From positions 11,257,001 through 11,321,000 of the forward strand of contig NC_083515.1 in assembly GCF_032362555.1 (NCBI RefSeq): DNA of 64,000 nt, given 5' to 3'. Source of the stretch: Amyelois transitella (taxonomy: Eukaryota > Arthropoda > Insecta > Lepidoptera > Pyralidae). The notes beneath the pieces are model-generated. The model searched no databases. It was not told the origin of the DNA and saw only the letters and a list, made by a program, of their open reading frames with translations. The translations under genes and the position numbers were made by a program. Shown here one piece after another: positions 52,201 to 61,200 of this stretch; within the stretch, counting starts at the first letter, position 1; the number at the start of each line of letters is the position of its first letter.

Positions 52201-55200
52201 ATCAAAAGCTCTTGCTAGATCTAAAAATTTATTCGGACTTATACTCATAATGATATATATTTGCAACTTTAAACGCGAAGCCAAATTCATTATTGTCTTA
52301 CAAGGTACAGTAAATGAAAATATGCGTAACATGACAACGTTAAATTTATATGTGGATCCAATTGGTCTTACCAGGGTCAGACTTGTAAGTCATGAGATGC
52401 GGATGCGCGTCAGGCTGCGTGCGCCCCGCCGCGAGCGGCGACGTGCCCATCTCCTCAGGAATCGCTTCACACGACACTCGCATGTCGCTCTTCTTGGCCG
52501 CCTTCTTGCTCGCGTGTAGCGCCATTGACATCGTGCCGCTGGGGAAGGCATACATCGTGTGAAAAAAATATTGTAACCAATGGAAAATCTCGCATTAAAC
52601 AAGGAAGCCTCGACTTTGACTCTCATCTTTGCGTGTTCTCATTCGAACTACCGCCGCTGTGCTTCAAGGCTTTGCGTTCTGCTTTTTTGACATTTCTATC
52701 TCCACTTTGTTTGGTCCCAGGTAGAAGTGTAAAGATAGGTTGCATATGATATCTGGCGTAATGAACCCCTCCTGTTGGACAGCACGTACGCGGGCTCGCA
52801 GCTGGGCAGCAGGATGTCGTCGTCCAGCTCGGGCGAGTCGCGGGCCAGCTTCCACGAGGACGACATCTCCGGGGACGAGTTCGAGCGCCGCACCGGGTGC
52901 CGGGACTTGCCCTGTCAAATAACAAAAACAATCCTTACAATTACTCGAAAGCACCAGATTAAAACAGTTAAAGATTTATAAGCTAGATGGTCATCATGTA
53001 GACGTTAATCAAATTTAAATTCAAAACTTCTATTCAACATTATGGGACATTTCAATATCACTTAATAATTGACATATCTTATGGTTTCACAACATTGGTT
53101 GACGTCAAATTCTTCTTTTTCCAAAACGTCAGTGCAGAAGAAGCGGTGAAACCTGCACTGCAACATTTCCTTCAATAACGTAAACTTTACAATTATCCAA
53201 ACTGAGAATAAAAATCCGCTTGCATATCTACTACTCTTGATGCATCGTCTAGATACACCACTGAAGTAAAGTACACACGCCAATGCCTCCGTCCAGCTCA
53301 TACTGACCTCCGGCACGATGAGAAGCAGGTCGTCGTCGTCGGTGGTGCTGGACGAGCTCTGTCGCTGCGGTGAGCTCGGGATGTTGATCGGTTGAGTACT
53401 GCTCCTTTACATGTATAAGTGTATCAGTTAATTTCTTTCTTCCTCCTGGCTTCAGTCCCACTTGCATCCTCACTGCTCTGGAAAGGAGCCTGGGGTATGC
53501 CTTTAAACATGGATCTTAGATTGGATGAGTAAGGTTTTTACACGAAGCGACTCCCATCTGACCTCCGCAATCTTAGCAGGTAAACATAATCCGTATTGGA
53601 TCGATCATGGTCACACATCCAGTTGCCTGAGCGTGCCGGTTTGATGTTCTTCCTCACCGTAAGAGCATCGGTTATTTATTAAATTAATGTACTTCGTAAA
53701 CCGTCATTGCTACATGGCCGAGGTGGGTTTCGAACTGTGCCTTTTTGCGCTACAGGGCTTATTTAGTGCAACATTTAATTAAATAAACCGTAACAAAAGG
53801 AAACAATTGCTTGCAGCCAAACCTGACGGGATGCGGCGGCACGATGCAGTGCGAGGCGGCCAGCGGCGGGCGCCGCTCGCCGGACACCACCGAGTCAGAG
53901 CTGCACAATCACATTACAGTCGCAGATGTAAACTTGTTGAACAAAACCATCTCAAATCTGATGCTGACGCGGGTTTAAGTATTTGCCGTTTCCATTTATA
54001 TGACGTAATACATCGACGTCGATGGGTCGTGACTTCATAGCACGACCGATCGACGAGCATATAACATGTTTTACAGAAATTGATACAAATTCATGGTAAG
54101 TAGGTAATTTTATTAAAAAACTACTTAGAAAAATTTCTAAAGAAATGACGCCTTTTGCAATAGTAAACTAAAGATTGAATAGTAAATCACAAAAAAAGCA
54201 TGTGTAAGGTTACCTGGACTTGTGCAGATCCTGCGAGCGGCCCTGGGTGGAGCCCGAGCCCGAGCGCGAGCGCGGCGGGCTCTCCGACGTCTGGACAACA
54301 ACTCACTTTCAACATCTTATGTTTGCAGAGTGCAATTGTTAATATAGGTTGACAAACAAATGTAACAAATACCTCCATAAAATCATCTTAATAAAATAAC
54401 GAAAATAAACTTTACTCTGCATAATCCAGTCAACAGTCTAAAAAGACTGATAGCACACGTTCAACTATTTGGCTTGATGATAGAATTGAGGTTCAATAGT
54501 GACAGGTTGCTAGCCCATCGCCTAAAAGGAGAATTCAAAGTTTATAAGTCTAATAAAATATATTTCAAAGTAATTGAGATAATCCGGCTCGAAGGACCTA
54601 TAAGATTCTCTTTGAGCTGACCTGGTCGTGGGTGGCGGTGGCGGCGCCGGTGGCGGGCTGCAGCATGGCCGCCACGTCCAGCAGGCCCCACTCCATCAGC
54701 TGCTCGAACGTCTCCTGTCACACACGACAAGTCATTTTTGACGAGAAATAAACAGTTCCCATCGGTCGATGCGTCCACCATTCTTACAGCGTGTGCTCTG
54801 ATTGTAAAGCACACGCTATAAGTATGGTGGGCGCGTATGGAGCGCTGGTAATTGGGTGTATTAGCTCACTTATTTCGTTACACGCGTTATACGCGAACGT
54901 TGTTCAACGTTCGCATAGGTGTTTTTCATTTTCTTTTGTCTCTCTTTCTACCATCTCGGTTAACATTAAAGCTAGGGAGCAAGAGAAGAGAGACATTTGC
55001 CTTTGCCAGTTAAATTGCCAGTCCCATAACTTGGTCTCGAGGTAGGTTGCGCTATTCATCGCCGGCGGCAGTACTGTACCGCCGCGGTCAGAAGCCCCCG
55101 GGCCGCTGGAGCCGCTGGAGCCTGGTGCTGTACCTGGTTCTGGCCGCGCACCAGCCAGCTGACGTCGCCGGTGGGCGTGCGCACGTGCAGCTCGGCCCAG

Positions 55201-58200
55201 TTGGCGCTCCAGCACGGGCACGCGCCCGCCGCCGCTAGCGCCGCCGCCCGCGACACCGGCTCCTCCGTGTCCTGGGAACACAATAATATAAGAAGATCGA
55301 GTATTATCCGACAGGTGACAGATGTTTGGTATGAACCCTTCGAGTTCTCACTAGATTCGACCGTCACCCACGTTGTCTCTTGATGGCTGCTATGTACGTG
55401 AAGACCACGAATAGTCTCCCCGTTGATGGCGTGGTTTCAGCCCCTTCGTACACGAGGCTACAAAAATCTTCGTCGGTCAGGTCGAAGGTGTCTCTGGCGA
55501 TCGGGTAGACCAATGGTTAGCAGCTTAATTTCATCGCGATGCAGCTTATCTGGACTCCTTCGGGAACCTGATAACTGGATCCATTGTTTATAGGGTTCAA
55601 GATTTGGGTTTCGGACCCCTCGCTGCGTCTCCCCGATCGCCAGAGCCGCTACAGCCTGGCCGACGACGACCTCTTTGCAACCACCAGTTCAACCCGGAGC
55701 TGCTTTCGTTCTGCCGGCGCACGAGAAATACGGCTTACGATACATGATCTATTTCATAACCTATTATTATATTTCATAGTGAGACTCCTTGGTTTCATTT
55801 AAACTTGAGTACGCTATAATACGCGAGGATGATATATAGACGACATTATCGAAATTGTTTTGAATAAAAAAATTAAGCTAAACCAAAGTAAGTATAACAA
55901 CAACGTACAATTTCTTTGCACCTCTTCTCGAACTGCTGCGCGAACTTCGCGAACGTTTCCGCGACCGAGTCGCTCTGCTTGTTCTCCGATGAGTTTTGTC
56001 TACAAATATCAAACAAATGCAATTACATATCCACTTTGTACTTCATTTTTGCAAAAAGTATTCACTAGAAAAACAACTATTGAAAAATAAATATTACTAG
56101 GTGAAGTTTTGACGAACGCTTCCTTGTAGCAAGACGTTTGTGTGAAAGTAGTGAATGAAATGAAATGAAACAGGTATATAAATGACATGCATGAATCAAC
56201 GCTATTTTTAACACCAAGCAAAGATGGAATAGCTCTCCAAATATGTTTCAGCTCATTTTAGTCTAAAGCTTAATATGCGAGTCCTTTAAATTTTATTGGT
56301 ACAATAAGTAAACTGCGTAACAGTAAAAACATCGTTTCGCAGAACTTTAAGGCGTTAATGTCAAAAAACGTAATGTTTTTTTTTTTTGGTTAATGGTTAA
56401 TCAATATGGACCGCGAGCTAGGAACTGATTCGAGTGAGGTATTCCACCAATCCAAACAGGAAGCGGTGCATGCACAAGTGGTGGGGGTGGGCACCTGGCC
56501 ACGGGTCCGTCCGCCAGCGCGCCGTCGCTGGCCGCCAGCGAGCCCGGCGCGGACGCGTCCACCGAGCGCGAGTGCTGCAGCGAGTGCTTGCTGTAGCTGC
56601 GGTCACACTCCCCACGTGTTACATCACACTGACACTGCATTTTTGCTCACTTACGCGCTTTACATTAACGCTTTTAATGACTAATATGTACCTAACTAAT
56701 GATTTTTGTAAAGAAAATATAAAGAATTTATTATATCATTCGTATGTTATGATTTACAATGCGTTAAAACTCGTATTAAACAAAAATGCAGCGTTATAAA
56801 AAGCAAGACATCTCCCGCTTAAGCTGGTCCCCTGTTAATAGAGCGGCGAAGCGATGTCAGTTAGAAGTCAGTGTTCTGCACGCTATCACACAGCATATGA
56901 CAACAAGAATCACACGGAAAACAGTTATTTCTTACATGCAATTTCAACAATATTTTTTAGTCTTTTTTCACAAATTTACTACGTTTATTATCACTTGGAA
57001 GCGATAATTATACTTAACACTAGTTATATTTTAAATCTATCTCAATCCACGATATTAAGCCAGACACGTTACTTTCAGATGATAGAAAAGCCAAGAGAAG
57101 AATTTTCTTTATAACCACAGCAACATTAAAGTGTGTGAAAATGCCGATAAGCGGCTTTTAAATTATATTAGGCCATTTTGCAATATAAACTCAATCGCGT
57201 AACACACGCCAAACAGTGACAACGTTAATGCAAGTACTCACCGCTTGACTTCCGGCGGGTTCCCCACTTGCAGCTGGTTGTTCCCGGAGCTCTCCGTCTC
57301 GCTCGACTGCGCCTGTAGTCGGTGTATAGGTACAATAAGCCGTACATCCCACTGCTGCCCCGTAATCAGTGACGAGTGGAGGGAGGGGATCAAATTTAGA
57401 TGCTCCGCAGAGATCGACAATGTGCATCCCCCTGCTGCACCCAAAAACCAAGTAAAACGGGGGGCAGCAGGGGGATCACATTTGTATGCTCCGCAGTGAC
57501 CGACAATGTGCATCCCCCTGCTGTACCCAAAAACCAAGTAAAACGGGGGGCAGCAGGGGGATCACATTTGTATGCTCCGCAGTGACCGACAATGTGCATC
57601 CCCCTGCTGTACCCAAAAACCAAGTAAAACGGGGGGCAGCAGGGGGATCACATTTGTATGCTCCGCAGAGATCGACAATGTGCATCCCCCTGCTGCACCC
57701 AAAAACCAAGTAAAACGGGGGGCAGCAGGGGGATCACATTTGTATGCTCCGCAGTGACCGACAATGTGCATCCCCCTGCTGTACCCAAAAACCAAGTAAA
57801 ACGGGGGGCAGCAGGGGGATCACATTTGTATGCTCCGCAGAGATCGACAATGTGCATCCCCCTGCTGCACCCAAAAACCAAGTAAAACGGGGGGCAGCAG
57901 GGGGATCACATTTGTATGCTCCGCAGTGATCGACAATGTGCATCCCCCTGCTGCACCCAAAAACCAAGTAAAACGGAGAGCAGCAGGGGGATCACATTAA
58001 TTTAATTAGATTAAAAAAATATTATGAGGTGATGTGGTAACCTGAGCGCTGTCGAAGCTGTCCTGCTGGTCGCGGCACAGAGCGGCGCAGCGCTCGCAGG
58101 GCCCGGCTTGCGGCGAGTTCTGCAAGCAGCCCGCCGTCGTGATCGTCACCACCTTGTGCCCCACTACCCACGTCATCGACTGACCACCTGTCAGATGATA

Positions 58201-61200
58201 CATACATACATTATTATATGATAAAAAAAACGTGTTATGTATGCTATACAGGACGTGTAATTACTTGCCTTGCTCTCGAAAGAAGCGACATCATAGATGA
58301 ATTTTTGGCTTTATACGTTAGAAGGACGCAACTGGGATTAAGGCTAGGAGGATGGTGATGGAAAGTATTGTCTCCGTCAGCTCCACGTGGCAGGCTGACA
58401 CCACACACTGCTGGAGAGAGTACCTGCGAAGAGAAAGTCTGCGATGTCGAGCCGCTGCGGCTTGCAGCTGACGCGGGAGGAGGTGTACCGCGTCAGCAGG
58501 TCCACGCAGGTCTCCGTCAGCTCCACGTGGAAGGCGGCTGAAGCTCCGCCCGATACTGACAGTGGCGCCCGGGGCACCGCTCGCGAGCCCTGCAATACAC
58601 ACGTTACTGTCAAGGCGAGATACCCAGGATGCAGCCAAGTTCTGGGTACCAACTATAATATCTATACATATACTATACAGAAATACGGAATTCATGAGTT
58701 ATAATTATAAAATACATAATAATGCACTGACCAGACTTGAACTACGTTGTCGGTTGGAAGAATCTTCGTTCGCGGCTTGTCTTAGACTCTTGTTGGACCT
58801 GTTCTGCAGCTGCTCCTCGAACGGAACTATCACGTAGTTGTGCAGACCCTGGACAACGCGAAACATTATTAGAATACGGATAAATTGTGATGGCATCATG
58901 GTAGACACGTGTGCTAGATGTATTTGCGGCGTTCCAAAAGTAAAACAGCCGGGAGTGTGGGGCGGTGCGGCCGTGACTCACGTGGATGATGAACTGCACG
59001 AAGTTGCGGCGGTAGCTGAGGCGGCACTTGAGGAACCAGGCGGCGATCACGTGGTGCGCCAGCGACACCACGTAGTGGTTGTAGCGCGACGGGTTGGTGT
59101 ACGGCAGCAGGATCGCGAACACCGACATGTACTGGTCCTCCACGAACGACGCGAACACCGCGGGCAGGCGCGTCAGTGCTGGGGACACACGGTTGCGGGA
59201 TGTTATGTATCGGTGTGACCTCACATCGAGGCGAATGATAGACAGAACACTCACTGGACAAGAATTCGAGCATCGGGCTCGCGATCGCCTTCGTGTCCGA
59301 AATCTTGGAGAGATCCAGCAGCACCTCGGGCAGCATCTTGATCATGGTGTCGCGCGTCTCCAGCGTGAACACCGTCAGCGCGTAGATGTAGGGCTGCGCG
59401 TCCAGGAAGGGCTGCGCGGCGCGCAGGCGCATGCCGAACTTGAGCAGGCAGCGCACCACGCGCTTCTGCGTGGGCGGCTCCAGGTACTTGTGGTAGGGCG
59501 CCAGCGCCGCCAGCGCGGGCAGCGCGGCGCCGTGCACCTCGGACGTGAGCGGGCGGCGCTGCTGCGGCGCCGCGCTGCGCTCCGCCACCAGCGCGCACAG
59601 CGTGCCGGCCAGCAGGTCCACGTCGGGCGCGCGCCGGCCCACGGCGGGCGCGCGCGCGTGCAGCAGCGCGGGCAGCGCGCGCAGCACGCCGCACTGCACG
59701 GGCCAGTCGCGCTCCGCCGTCAGCGCCAGCCCCAGCGCGCGCGCGCAGCGGCTGGCGGGCAGCAGCGCGGCGCCGGGCGCGGGCTCGCGCGCGGCGGGCG
59801 GCTGTCCGCGCCGCGCGGCGGGCTCCACCAGCAGCGCGGCCGCGCACACGGGCCGCAGCCGCGCCGCCGCCGCGCCCCACACCGGCGCGCCGCTGCCGTC
59901 CCAGCACACGCCCACGCAGCACAGCGCGTTGGCGCGCAGCGTGTACAGCAGCTCGAAGATCTTCACGCGGATGCTGGGGTGGTGCTGCAGCATGGCCGGC
60001 TTCTTGTAGTGCTGCTCCAGGTGGTCGAGCAGCACGAGCAGGCAGCGCGCGGCGTGCGAGGCGGGGCTGCTGTACATCTTGTCGTAGAACAGCTGGATGA
60101 GGCCGGCGGCCGCCAGGTGGATGTCGGCCGCCTCGGCCTCGCCGGCCGGGACCGGCACGTCCAGGACGAATATGTCGAACGGCCTGTACCGGAGACAAAC
60201 AGTTTGCATTCTATCACGATCTACACTGAAACATGTTTAAGAGGCCAGTGAGTCACCTGTTGAGTATCTTCTCGAGCAAGTCGATGAGATCGGTGACGGC
60301 GTCGCTGGTGCTCTGCCGCGCCAGCTCCACCAGCGCGCTGGCCGCCGCCGCCCGCAGCGCGCAGTCCGGGTCGGTGGCACACGCGCTCAGCACCGGGAGA
60401 CCCACCAGCTCCAGTAATTCCTCGCCGAACAGCGTCCTAAGAGACAAATGTTATGTTACATGAGAGAACCCCAGAATCCTTCATCCGCTTCGGAGGGACT
60501 ATCTTTCAGAAGTGTCACGTCGACTACAGTTCACAGTGAGCGAGCGGTAATAAACTTCGGCAAGATGTCGAGAGTACCGGCGTCCTCTTCGGGGTTTGGG
60601 CGTTGTTGGTGACGCACATGGCGGTAACGTTTGCTGCGACAACAAAAAACTTTAGACGGTTCCTAGCCCCTCAATCACCCATGAGTTGCATGGTAACAGA
60701 GGTCGAGAATACTATGCCAGACCAGGGTTGGAATTCGAGAAGGTGTATAGTAATGCGTTGGCCTCAGCATCGAGACTATGTAACTGTAGTGTGTGCGTGG
60801 GGTCGGCACTGGTCCACCAGCTGAAGCGCGCAGGTCTACCTGTGCCTGGTGACGAAGCTGGCTATCTGCTGCAGCGTGTGCGTGCGCACGCGCCGGCGCG
60901 GCTCGTGGCGGATGTAGCGCTCGGCCAGCGCCAGCGCGGACGCCACCCAGTCCCGCTCCGCCATCGCCAGCCGGCCCGCCAGCAGCGACACCAGGCGGAT
61001 CGTGGACGCCTGCCGGGCACAACATGTTTCGTTTAAATAATGACTCATGATCGCTTGTCAAATTTGTACCTACAAAAAATTTCGTCACACACACACACAC
61101 AGCGTCACCTCTGGCCGCTCGTGGCCGCAGTAGTCCAGCAGCGCCAGCAGCGAGTCCTCGTTGCCGCAGTACCGGAGACGAGCTCGCTATCACACACACA

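Noticed and set aside
57378-57998. CRISPR array or coding repeat protein
   Set aside because: No spacers; the frames across it are short, cross the hairpins, and lie in a TSC2 intron.
59094-60251. 385-residue plus-strand protein
   Set aside because: Antisense shadow of the GC-rich TSC2 exon; low-complexity Arg/Ala/Gly composition and no domain.
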